Source: Alteromonas sp. IB21 (lineage in GTDB: Bacteria; Pseudomonadota; Gammaproteobacteria; Enterobacterales; Alteromonadaceae). From it: a DNA stretch of 64,000 nucleotides. Below the pieces are notes generated by a model. It was given only the letters and a program-made list of their open reading frames with translations, had not been told where the DNA came from and did not search any database. Location: assembly GCF_016405965.1 (NCBI RefSeq), contig NZ_JAEFCD010000001.1, positions 320,530-384,529 of the forward strand, in the 5' to 3' direction. Both the position numbers and the translations under genes were made by a program. This document shows, in pieces, positions 25,910 to 32,407 of the stretch; the first letter of the stretch is position 1; every line of letters starts with the position of its first letter.

Positions 25910-26749
25910 TTATCCGAGCAAAGACAGCGCAGTTTGTGGACGCTGATTTGCCTGGCTTAGTACAGAAACAGATGCCTGCTGAATAATCTGGTTTCGCGTT
26001 AACTCTGCTGTTTCCGCAGCAAAATCTGTGTCTCGAATTTGTGAACGAGCCGAAGATAAGTTTTCACTAATATTACTTAGGTTGCGGATAGTTGACTGAA
26101 AACGGTTCTGAAGTGCACCTAAGTCAGCACGAACCGCACCAATACCAGAGATAGCAGCGTCAACATCACTAAGTAAGGCTGATGCACCGCCCGCTGTAGC
26201 AACGCTGTTTGTAGTGATGCCAAGACCTGTAGCACTGAATCCGCTAATGGAACCTAGATTTGTTGATGACAAATTTACCGAAATTGTTTGGCCAGCGTTA
26301 GCGCCAACAAGAAACTTTGCTGAAAAATTACCATCTAATATATTTACGTTACCAAACTGTGTATCGGTGGCGATACGTGAAATTTCTGTACGTAAAGCAG
26401 ACACTTCTTTTTGTAGTGCCAGACGATCAGCAGAGCTGTTAATACCGTTCTGTGATTGTACAGCAAGAGTACGTATACGCTGTAGGCTTGTGGTAACTTC
26501 GCTAAGCGCACCTTCTGCTGTTTGCGACAAAGAGATAGCGTCGTTAGCATTTCGCACGGCCTGGTTAAGACCTTGTACCTGCGATGTGAGACGATCAGAA
26601 ATTTGTAGACCTGCAGCGTCATCCGATGCACTGTTAATGCGGAATCCCGATGAAAGTCTTTCGAACGACGTATTCAAGCGATCGTTCACGTCAAAAAGCT
26701 GACGCTGCGCGTTGATCGATGAAACATTGGTATTTACAAATAAAGACAT
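25910..26749 (-). CDS. Flagellin 1
   Basis: The 279-residue flagellin has the conserved N-terminal coiled region (FVNTNVSSINAQRQL, RLSSGFRINSASDDAAGL, QGLNQAVRNANDAISL). Its C-terminal partner region has LGALQNRFQSTIRNL and ends SVLSQANQRPQTALSLLG. The short middle part lacks D2/D3 domains. It is one of three paralogues here and differs from the other two in the centre (SSTNLGSISGFSATGLGI). A strong ribosome-binding site AGGAGGT precedes the ATG. A sigma-28 promoter lies at 26876-26902. It is the probable target of the MAF glycosyltransferase. Confidence 0.97.
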   Translation of the reverse strand: MSLFVNTNVSSINAQRQLFDVNDRLNTSFERLSSGFRINSASDDAAGLQISDRLTSQVQGLNQAVRNANDAISLSQTAEGALSEVTTSLQRIRTLAVQSQNGINSSADRLALQKEVSALRTEISRIATDTQFGNVNILDGNFSAKFLVGANAGQTISVNLSSTNLGSISGFSATGLGITTNSVATAGGASALLSDVDAAISGIGAVRADLGALQNRFQSTIRNLSNISENLSSARSQIRDTDFAAETAELTRNQIIQQASVSVLSQANQRPQTALSLLG

Positions 26750-26875
26750 AGATTACCTCCTAGGGATTCGATGGCAAAACTGCTATGATCAAATCCTTCC
26801 AGTTCATATTAGCTGGGTCACTACTCCCGCTAACACCTCAATATAAAAGTAAATTAAATTACCCCTCAACAATAG

Positions 26876-26902
26876 GTATCGGCCAAGGCTTTAGGTTCTT
26901 TA
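26876..26902 (-). promoter_or_regulatory. Sigma-28 promoter of flagellin 1
   Basis: The minus strand reads TAAAGAAC, 11 bases, then GCCGATAC, with correct spacing. It lies about 127 bp before the flagellin 1 start. Confidence 0.8.
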
Positions 26903-27141
26903 GCTTTTTTTTTATTTTTTTAAAAAAAAACTAGACCCAGTAATCTACAGCAATGATTTATAAGCAAAAAATAAATTTTTATCGAAGATTTAATTCTAAT
27001 TTAACGCAGTATAAATCGTACTAACTGGGTCCTTTCAAGGAAGGAGAAAGAGTAGTCGTTCTTAAACAAAGTAGATTAAAGGGAACAATTTTGGTGGTAA
27101 GTGATAAGTTGGAGACAGAGATAATCTTATAATTTTTAAGT

Positions 27142-27157
27142 TGGCACTTAATATGCT
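27142..27157 (+). promoter_or_regulatory. Orphan sigma-54-like promoter
   Basis: The sequence is TGGCACTTAATATGCT, with GG and GC separated by the required 10 bases and a perfect TGGCAC -24 element. It points right into a hairpin-rich region and then antisense to flagellin 2; no plus-strand gene follows. It could drive a small RNA or be chance in AT-rich DNA. Confidence 0.3.
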
Positions 27158-27232
27158 TTAAATAATATGAACTCGCGGCGTTGCTCTACCGCAGTTTGAA
27201 ATTGGTGGGATGTTTCGGTAAAAATAAAAAAA

Positions 27233-27256
27233 GGCCGAGACAATTTAATCTCGGCC
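27233..27256 (-). terminator. Terminator downstream of flagellin 2
   Basis: An 8-bp perfect stem (GGCCGAGA with TCTCGGCC). On the minus strand it is followed by TTTTTTTATTTTTA. It lies 214 bp after the flagellin 2 stop, giving that mRNA an unusually long 3' end. Confidence 0.75.
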
Positions 27257-27287
27257 AATTTGCTCACGTTAGGAGATTGAGCAAATT
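27257..27287. repeat. Perfect 10-bp inverted repeat
   Basis: AATTTGCTCA at 27257-27266 pairs perfectly with TGAGCAAATT at 27278-27287, immediately next to the flagellin 2 terminator. Another hairpin (AGCGGCC with GGCCGCT) lies at 27384-27402. Together they make a structured 3' region. Confidence 0.55.
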
Positions 27288-27469
27288 CAGTTTCTGTCGG
27301 CTGGCAGGGTTTAGTAGGATAAACTGGCCTCTCAACCAACACTTCTGCACTCTCAGTCCTGTTAGTCGGCGCTTTCTCAAAGGAGCGGCCTAAATGGCCG
27401 CTAACCTTTCTTCAGGGGATGGCCTCTCAACTCCTTCCCAAATAAGCGCCTAATAACTAACTTTGGTAA

Positions 27470-28315
27470 TTAGCCAAGTAGGGATAATGCAGCCTGTGGG
27501 CGCTGGTTCGCCTGGGCAAGAATTGTGGTACTTGCCTGCTGTAATATCTGGTTGCGGCTTAACTCTGCCGTTTCAGTGGCAAAGTCAGCATCTTTGATAC
27601 GCGATCTTGCCGCAGACACGTTTTCAGAAATGTTACTCAAGTTACGAATAGTTGACTGAAAACGGTTCTGTAAGGCACCTAAATCAGCGCGTAGGCCGCC
27701 AATTGCCGATACTGCTTTGTCTACCGCGGTTAACAAACGTGATGCACCAGCTTCGGTTAACACGTCGTCAGCGATAATTCCTAGGCCTGTCGCACTGAAA
27801 CCATTGACACCCGCTCGACCCAGTGCCTGTGAAGACAAGTTTACTGAGATAGTCTGCCCCGCGTTGGCGCCAACAAGGAATTTGGCAGAAAAGTCACCTT
27901 TTAAGATATCCACGCCTGCGAATTGCGTTGTCGTTGAAATGCGCGATATTTCCGTGCGAAGTGCAGATACTTCTTTTTGAAGCGCGACACGGTCCGCTGA
28001 GCTATTGATACCGTTCTGTGATTGAATCGCTAAGGTGCGAATGCGTTGAAGCGCCGTTGTAGTCTCAGACATCGCTCCTTCAGCCGTTTGTGCAAGCGAT
28101 ATACCATCGTTTGCATTTCGTACCGCTTGGTTCAGACCTTGAATCTGAGATGTCATACGGTCGGTAATTTGAAGACCAGCAGCGTCGTCAGCAGCGCTAT
28201 TGATTCGAAAACCAGATGATAGACGTTCAAAAGCAGTGCTTAAGTTATTGCCAGTTGTGAATAATTGACGTTGTGCATTTAACGATGACACATTGGTATT
28301 AACAAATAGACTCAT
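27470..28315 (-). CDS. Flagellin 2
   Basis: The 281-residue flagellin paralogue has the same conserved ends as flagellin 1 (FVNTNVSSLNAQRQL and TTILAQANQRPQAALSLLG). Its central region differs (SSQALGRAGVNGFSATGLGI, then IADDVLTEAGASRLL). The ribosome-binding site GGAGAGA lies just before the ATG. The upstream leader (28316-28604) is long and can fold strongly. The likely promoters have 16-base rather than 15-base spacers, which suggests weaker or differently timed expression than flagellins 1 and 3. Terminator hairpins follow the gene at 27233-27402. Confidence 0.97.
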   Translation of the reverse strand: MSLFVNTNVSSLNAQRQLFTTGNNLSTAFERLSSGFRINSAADDAAGLQITDRMTSQIQGLNQAVRNANDGISLAQTAEGAMSETTTALQRIRTLAIQSQNGINSSADRVALQKEVSALRTEISRISTTTQFAGVDILKGDFSAKFLVGANAGQTISVNLSSQALGRAGVNGFSATGLGIIADDVLTEAGASRLLTAVDKAVSAIGGLRADLGALQNRFQSTIRNLSNISENVSAARSRIKDADFATETAELSRNQILQQASTTILAQANQRPQAALSLLG

Positions 28316-28458
28316 GGGTCTCTCCTAACAGTTTCGAGATTGCGCTATTGTTTTTATTATTTGCGCCATAGTTTTAAAAATGGCATAGCCTGTGCTTTAT
28401 TCAAGTGTCAGAGTAATCTGACGTTTTACCGGCACACTACCGATAAAACTTGCTATAC

Positions 28459-28475
28459 AGAGAAGTTACTTCTCT
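28459..28475. repeat. 8-bp perfect hairpin in flagellin 2 leader
   Basis: AGAGAAGT, one base, then ACTTCTCT. It lies within the probable flagellin 2 leader. Confidence 0.45.
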
Positions 28476-28476
28476 T

Positions 28477-28550
28477 TGCTGGCTGGTGAGTTTGATGTTC
28501 CAGACCTCAAACCTCTCACTACCTCCTGGCTTCACTCTCGCCAGTCAGCA
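28477..28550 (-). promoter_or_regulatory. Structured leader element of flagellin 2
   Basis: An outer stem (TGCTGGCTGG 28477-28486 with CCAGTCAGCA 28541-28550, 9 of 10 paired) encloses an inner stem (GTGAGTTTGA 28486-28495 with TCAAA 28507-28511 plus CTCAC 28515-28519, 3-base bulge). On the minus transcript it would be a long branched hairpin about 160 bases before the start codon, possibly an mRNA stability or control element. Confidence 0.4.
28517..28540. repeat. 24-bp direct repeat, copy 1
   Basis: This sequence matches 29072-29095 at 23 of 24 positions. It contains a CCTCCT core, which reads AGGAGG on the minus strand, but no reading frame follows. It may be left from flagellin gene duplication. 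Confidence 0.5.
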
Positions 28551-28576
28551 GTTCCTCGCCTAACAAGCCTTCTTAT

Positions 28577-28604
28577 TTATCGTCACTCAAACAAATTTTC
28601 TTTA
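28577..28604 (-). promoter_or_regulatory. Possible sigma-28 promoter of flagellin 2 (proximal)
   Basis: The minus strand reads TAAA, 16 bases, then GACGATAA. The spacer is one base longer than consensus and the -10 has one mismatch. Confidence 0.35.
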
Positions 28605-28771
28605 GAGATTTTTAAAAATTTGTTCAAACAAAGATAAAGCACTGTTTTTCCTAACTTTAAAACCAATTTAAAAAAAGTTATCTACCCATCAAAAGCTAAA
28701 TATTGATAATGTAAACCACTATTTTATTGGCTCAGGAAGTATAAAACCTCTTATACCTCCCTTTGTAATAG

Positions 28772-28799
28772 TTATCGTCACTTGGGGAAAATTACTTTA
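28772..28799 (-). promoter_or_regulatory. Possible sigma-28 promoter of flagellin 2 (distal)
   Basis: The layout is identical to the proximal site: TAAA, 16 bases, then GACGATAA. The two sites also share flanking bases, suggesting a duplicated promoter 195 bp apart. Confidence 0.33.
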
Positions 28800-29019
28800 G
28801 TGTTTTTTAAAATATTTTGGAGGTTTTTTGGTTTTCGGATAAAAATTATTTATTATCAGCCACATAGGATCGGAGAAGCTTATAACGGAAGTAGTATCGA
28901 GGCGAGATAGGGTATATGTCTGACGAATAAACACTAGGGTAGTTAAAAATTAAAACATGCCTATGGTTAATCTCCTTTTTACCGTGTGACTACGTAAGTT
29001 ATCTTAATCGAGAAAAAAT

Positions 29020-29048
29020 AAAGCCGATACCTTATCGGTATCGGCTTT
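29020..29048 (-). terminator. Terminator of flagellin 3
   Basis: A perfect 12-bp stem (AAAGCCGATACC with GGTATCGGCTTT) and 5-base loop. On the minus strand it is followed by ATTTTTTCTCG. It is 56 bp after the flagellin 3 stop. Confidence 0.85.
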
Positions 29049-29071
29049 ATGAATCGCTTTGTGGACTAGAG

Positions 29072-29095
29072 CACTACCTCCTGGCTCCACTCTCG
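29072..29095. repeat. 24-bp direct repeat, copy 2
   Basis: It matches copy 1 at 28517-28540 with one mismatch. It lies between the flagellin 3 stop and its terminator. Confidence 0.5.
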
Positions 29096-29103
29096 ATATA
29101 GTA

Positions 29104-29955
29104 TTAACCAAGCAACGATAATGCTGCCTGCGGACGCTGATTAGCCTGCGACAATACAGTTGTGCTTGCCTGCTGAATAATCTGGTTACGCGTTAGGTTT
29201 GCCGTTTCAGTAGCAAAATCCGTATCTTTGATCTGAGAGCGCGCAGCAGAAACATTTTCTGAGATGTTGCTCAAGTTACGAATTGTAGACTGGAAACGGT
29301 TTTGTAGCGCACCTAGGTCTGCGCGTAAACCACCAATTGCAGATATGGCGCTGTCTACTTTTGCTAAAAGACCAGAAGCGTTTTCGCTCGTAAGAACGTC
29401 AACACCTGTTCCTGTGATATTCAATCCCGTCGCACTAAAGCCATTAACTCCAGCACGTGTTAGCGTTGGGCTAGAAAGGTTTACAGAAATAGTCTGACCT
29501 GCGTTGGCGCCTACAAGGAATTTAGCAGAGAAATCGCCTGATAGAATGTTTACACCAGCAAACTGTGTTGTTGTAGAGATACGCGAAATCTCAGTACGTA
29601 GTGCTGACACCTCTTTTTGCAGTGCTACACGGTCAGCTGAGCTGTTAATACCGTTTTGCGACTGAATAGAAAGCGTACGTATACGTTGTAGCGCTGTTGT
29701 TGTTTCAGATAGTGCACCCTCTGCAGTTTGCGACAGTGAAATCGCATCGTTTGCATTACGTACAGCTTGGTTAAGTCCTTGAATTTGTGAAGTCATTCGA
29801 TCGGTAATCTGTAGACCTGCAGCATCATCAGCAGCGCTGTTGATACGGAAGCCTGAAGAAAGGCGTTCAAAAGACGTGCTCAAAGAATTACTAACATCAA
29901 ATAGCTGACGCTGGGCATTCAATGAGGATACATTGGTATTAACGAACATAGACAT
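29104..29955 (-). CDS. Flagellin 3
   Basis: The 283-residue flagellin paralogue has conserved ends (FVNTNVSSLNAQRQL and TTVLSQANQRPQAALSLLG). Its middle has two extra residues relative to flagellin 2 (SSPTLTRAGVNGFSATGLNI, then GTGVDVLTSENASGLL). It is the first flagellin after flgL in map order and has the clearest complete expression unit. It has a sigma-28 promoter at 30072-30098, a leader with two tandem GC-rich hairpins (29979-29992 and 29995-30009), a ribosome-binding site GGAGAG and a strong terminator. It is likely a major filament subunit, but relative abundance is not visible from sequence. Confidence 0.97.
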   Translation of the reverse strand: MSMFVNTNVSSLNAQRQLFDVSNSLSTSFERLSSGFRINSAADDAAGLQITDRMTSQIQGLNQAVRNANDAISLSQTAEGALSETTTALQRIRTLSIQSQNGINSSADRVALQKEVSALRTEISRISTTTQFAGVNILSGDFSAKFLVGANAGQTISVNLSSPTLTRAGVNGFSATGLNITGTGVDVLTSENASGLLAKVDSAISAIGGLRADLGALQNRFQSTIRNLSNISENVSAARSQIKDTDFATETANLTRNQIIQQASTTVLSQANQRPQAALSLLG

Positions 29956-29978
29956 AAAGTCTCTCCTACACTCTCAGT

Positions 29979-30009
29979 CCAGCGTGCGCTGGCTGTCGGC
30001 ATTGCCGAC
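29979..30009 (-). promoter_or_regulatory. Tandem hairpins in flagellin 3 leader
   Basis: CCAGCG-TG-CGCTGG (29979-29992) is followed at once by GTCGGC-ATT-GCCGAC (29995-30009). They lie in the predicted leader about 24 bp before the start codon and may protect the mRNA or tune translation. Confidence 0.45.
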
Positions 30010-30071
30010 GTTTTGTTTTAGTAGTCATCAAGACCTGAGGGGTAATTGATGAACTGGCTCTCTCAGAATCT

Positions 30072-30098
30072 GTATCGACAGAATGTAGATTCCCTTTA
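30072..30098 (-). promoter_or_regulatory. Sigma-28 promoter of flagellin 3
   Basis: The minus strand reads TAAAGGGA, 11 bases, then GTCGATAC. The spacing is exact, with two mismatches in the -10 and three in the -35. It is about 117 bp upstream of the start. Confidence 0.6.
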
Positions 30099-30124
30099 GG
30101 AAAAATTACGATTTTTGCCGATAT
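30098..30124 (+). promoter_or_regulatory. Possible sigma-28 -10 element for the beta-propeller gene
   Basis: GCCGATAT at 30117-30124 matches the -10 at 7 of 8. The base set at the -35 position (AGGA) is poor. It abuts the divergent flagellin 3 promoter. Confidence 0.3.
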
Positions 30125-30205
30125 GCGGTAATATGTTGCCGCCAAGAACCCGCAAATGCATTTGTAACCATTGGATTTTTAAGGAAGATTTTAGGTGGAA
30201 AAAAG

Positions 30206-31171
30206 TTGAATCTAGTTAATTTGATGCGTATTTCTAAGCCTGCCGCCCACAGTGCATTCACCGATTTAATTAAAAATCCTTTTGACGAAGGCGGTCAAAC
30301 ATTACTGTGTTGTTATCGTCAAGCAACTAATCACGTCAGTGCCGATGGTTTTCTCGTTATTCTGACAGTAGAAAAAAAGACTTTTCGCGTTCTCAGGAAA
30401 ATGACAATCAGAGAAAACAATGCAGATTTAAGAGATCCTAAATTTTCTTTCGATGGGACACGGCTTATCCTAACTACTTACGCAAAAACATACTTAGCTA
30501 CTGGAAAAATGGTCACTAAAATGCTGACTTACTTTTCAACTACAGGACAATCTTGGTCAGGCAAAAATAGTTTTGGTAAAAGCGGTTGGTGGTTGTGGAA
30601 CCATGAATGGTTTGGTTCTGAAGCCTACGGATTTGCTTACAATCGGCCCTCAAACACATTATCTCTTTATAAGGGCGACCCCACTCGCACAATGCGGCCC
30701 CATAAAGAGGATGTTTTTAACCTAAAAAAGCAAGGCAAAGGCTACCCTAATGAAAGCACAATCTTGTTTGATGACGACGGCAACGCCTCGGTATTTTTAA
30801 GAAGAGATGCCGATACTTTCAGTGCACAATTTGGCACATCGAAGCCCCCCTTTACTAAATGGAAATGGCACGATTTGGGAATTTACATAGGCGGTCCTGC
30901 GGCTGTAGCAATAAGTAGAAATCGATTTATTGTCGCTGGAAGACACGTCAAATGGGAAACTAGAGAGTTCTCTACGAAAATATGGCTGTTCAACAGTGAC
31001 TCGAAAAAACTTGAAGAACTACATACGTTGCCAAGCAGTAAAGATACGAGTTATCCAGGTTTAGTAGTAGAAAACGACCGCCTGTATGTTTCCTACTACT
31101 CTTGTCATGTAGACAATGAAGCCCGAGTCTATATGGCGTGTTTATCCGGTGTCACTGAATTAACACATTAG
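30206..31171 (+). CDS. Sialidase-like beta-propeller protein of unknown function
   Basis: The 321-residue protein looks like the exo-alpha-sialidase-like six-bladed propeller group. It has LRDPKFSFDGTRLIL, then NESTILFDDDGNASVFLRRD, LGTSKPP-like FGTSKPPFTKWKWHDLG, and an arginine in VAGRHVKW. These positions recall the Arg-rich pocket of sialidases, but the full catalytic set (Tyr/Glu pair, Asp) cannot be confirmed by eye. There is no signal peptide, so it should be cytoplasmic. The start is TTG at 30206, supported by AGGTGG at 30193-30198. It is the only plus-strand gene inside the flagellar block, divergent from flagellin 3 and ending 5 bp from the end of flgL. A role in handling flagellin sugars is inferred. 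Confidence 0.7.
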   Translation: MNLVNLMRISKPAAHSAFTDLIKNPFDEGGQTLLCCYRQATNHVSADGFLVILTVEKKTFRVLRKMTIRENNADLRDPKFSFDGTRLILTTYAKTYLATGKMVTKMLTYFSTTGQSWSGKNSFGKSGWWLWNHEWFGSEAYGFAYNRPSNTLSLYKGDPTRTMRPHKEDVFNLKKQGKGYPNESTILFDDDGNASVFLRRDADTFSAQFGTSKPPFTKWKWHDLGIYIGGPAAVAISRNRFIVAGRHVKWETREFSTKIWLFNSDSKKLEELHTLPSSKDTSYPGLVVENDRLYVSYYSCHVDNEARVYMACLSGVTELTH

Positions 31172-31176
31172 AATTA

Positions 31177-32400
31177 TTAGACAAAATCAAATAACGACAA
31201 GTTAGCCACTTTAGGAAAAGTAGCTAGCGCAGCACTTAATGCCGTTTCTTGCTTCGCAAATTCAGTAGATGCTTCGGCGTAATCCACATCCTGAATTGAC
31301 GAACGCTGCGCTTTCGCGGCAATTTCCATATCTAGGTTACTTTCGTAAGTACTCTCGGCTATATTTAACCGGCTACCAATCGAAGCACGCTCTAAAGAAA
31401 GCTTTTCAAGCCCGTTATCTAAACCTACTAATGCATCGGCTATCGATTCTTGAAGCGCTGAATTATCTATTGTGGAATCCATCAAAATCGTTTGAATTTC
31501 GTGAATAGACTGGGCCATGCTTTTTTTCTCAGGTGCATTAAAAGATAAGTCGATACTATCGCCAGGCGCGGCCGTCGCATCAAACTCCATTCCCTTTATA
31601 GTGAAAGGCTGACCAGAGATATAGGAAACTGAGTCGACAACCGTACCGGTTCCTTGATTAACAAGTTCAGCCTGCCCTGACGCTAAAAAATTAATGCGAT
31701 AATCGTTGTTTGCAGCATTTACCGGGTCATAGTTTTTGTCAAAAAAAGTGTCGAATGTTCCCTGCTGTTTAACCGATGCAGTGTTCACTGTAGCGCCAAT
31801 AGTACTATCAACCGAGAATTTAAAGCGTGATAGCACGTTTTCAAACACTTCGTAACCATTACTAGTTGATTGAATCTTCGAACTATTTGATAGCTGAACG
31901 AAACTTACTCCAGGATCGCCTGCGAACGTAATGGCGTTGCCACCTGCAGCTGGGTTGTATTCAAACGCCTGGTTACCTGATTGGAAGCCAGCGTATAAAT
32001 AGTTCCCATCAGCATCTTGCGTGTTCATAAGATCAAAGACTTCGAGCTTAATTTGTTCTAATTCAGCACCTATGGCGCGCTTATCAGGGTCAGATAGAAT
32101 GCCGTTACCAGACTGAACGATAAGGGTGCGGGCGCGATTGATTGAGTCGGTAATATTGGTGAGCACCGCCTCTTGCTGCTCAAGTGAACCAGTAACCAAA
32201 TCATTGTTACGCTGGAACTGGGTGAGTTCGTCAATTTCTTCAGTTAAGCGAAGCACTTTTGCCGCACCAACAGGGTCGTCGCTAGGCGTAATGATGCGTT
32301 TACCTGAGGCAAGTTGCTCTTGTGTCTTCGCCAAATCGCCCTGATTTTGCATAATCGAACGCATGTTTTGGTCATAAATTTGATTCGTTGATATACGCAT
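31177..32400 (-). CDS. flgL: Flagellar hook-filament junction protein FlgL
   Basis: The 407-residue protein has the flagellin-like N terminus MRISTNQIYDQNMRSIMQNQ with QEQLASGKRI, and the C-terminal DYAEASTEFAKQETALSAAL. FlgL (HAP3) joins the hook to the filament. It lies 7 bp downstream of flgK at the end of the long flgF-flgL run. It has no signal peptide, as expected for type III export. Confidence 0.95.
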   Translation of the reverse strand: MRISTNQIYDQNMRSIMQNQGDLAKTQEQLASGKRIITPSDDPVGAAKVLRLTEEIDELTQFQRNNDLVTGSLEQQEAVLTNITDSINRARTLIVQSGNGILSDPDKRAIGAELEQIKLEVFDLMNTQDADGNYLYAGFQSGNQAFEYNPAAGGNAITFAGDPGVSFVQLSNSSKIQSTSNGYEVFENVLSRFKFSVDSTIGATVNTASVKQQGTFDTFFDKNYDPVNAANNDYRINFLASGQAELVNQGTGTVVDSVSYISGQPFTIKGMEFDATAAPGDSIDLSFNAPEKKSMAQSIHEIQTILMDSTIDNSALQESIADALVGLDNGLEKLSLERASIGSRLNIAESTYESNLDMEIAAKAQRSSIQDVDYAEASTEFAKQETALSAALATFPKVANLSLFDFV

Positions 32401-32407
32401 AAATCAC

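Larger units (their letters stand above)
26750..27469. other. 720-bp intergenic region between flagellins 1 and 2
   Basis: It holds the leader and sigma-28 promoter of flagellin 1 (26750-26902), then an AT-rich stretch without genes. An 8-bp inverted pair (GACCCAGT near 26935, ACTGGGTC near 27020) flanks part of that stretch. A plus-strand sigma-54-like site with no gene behind it lies at 27142-27157. Several hairpins occupy 27233-27402 downstream of flagellin 2. I see no supported coding region in it. Confidence 0.6.
28316..29103. other. 788-bp intergenic region between flagellins 2 and 3
   Basis: It contains the structured leader of flagellin 2 (28459-28550), two sigma-28-like sites with an extra spacer base (28577-28604 and 28772-28799), and the flagellin 3 terminator (29020-29048). 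It also has one copy each, at its two ends, of a nearly identical 24-bp sequence. I see no supported gene. Confidence 0.6.

Noticed and set aside
26884..27060. AT-rich intergenic DNA as a mobile element or phage attachment remnant
   Set aside because: No transposase fragment, target duplication or terminal repeats are visible; the region holds promoter and leader elements of flagellin 1.
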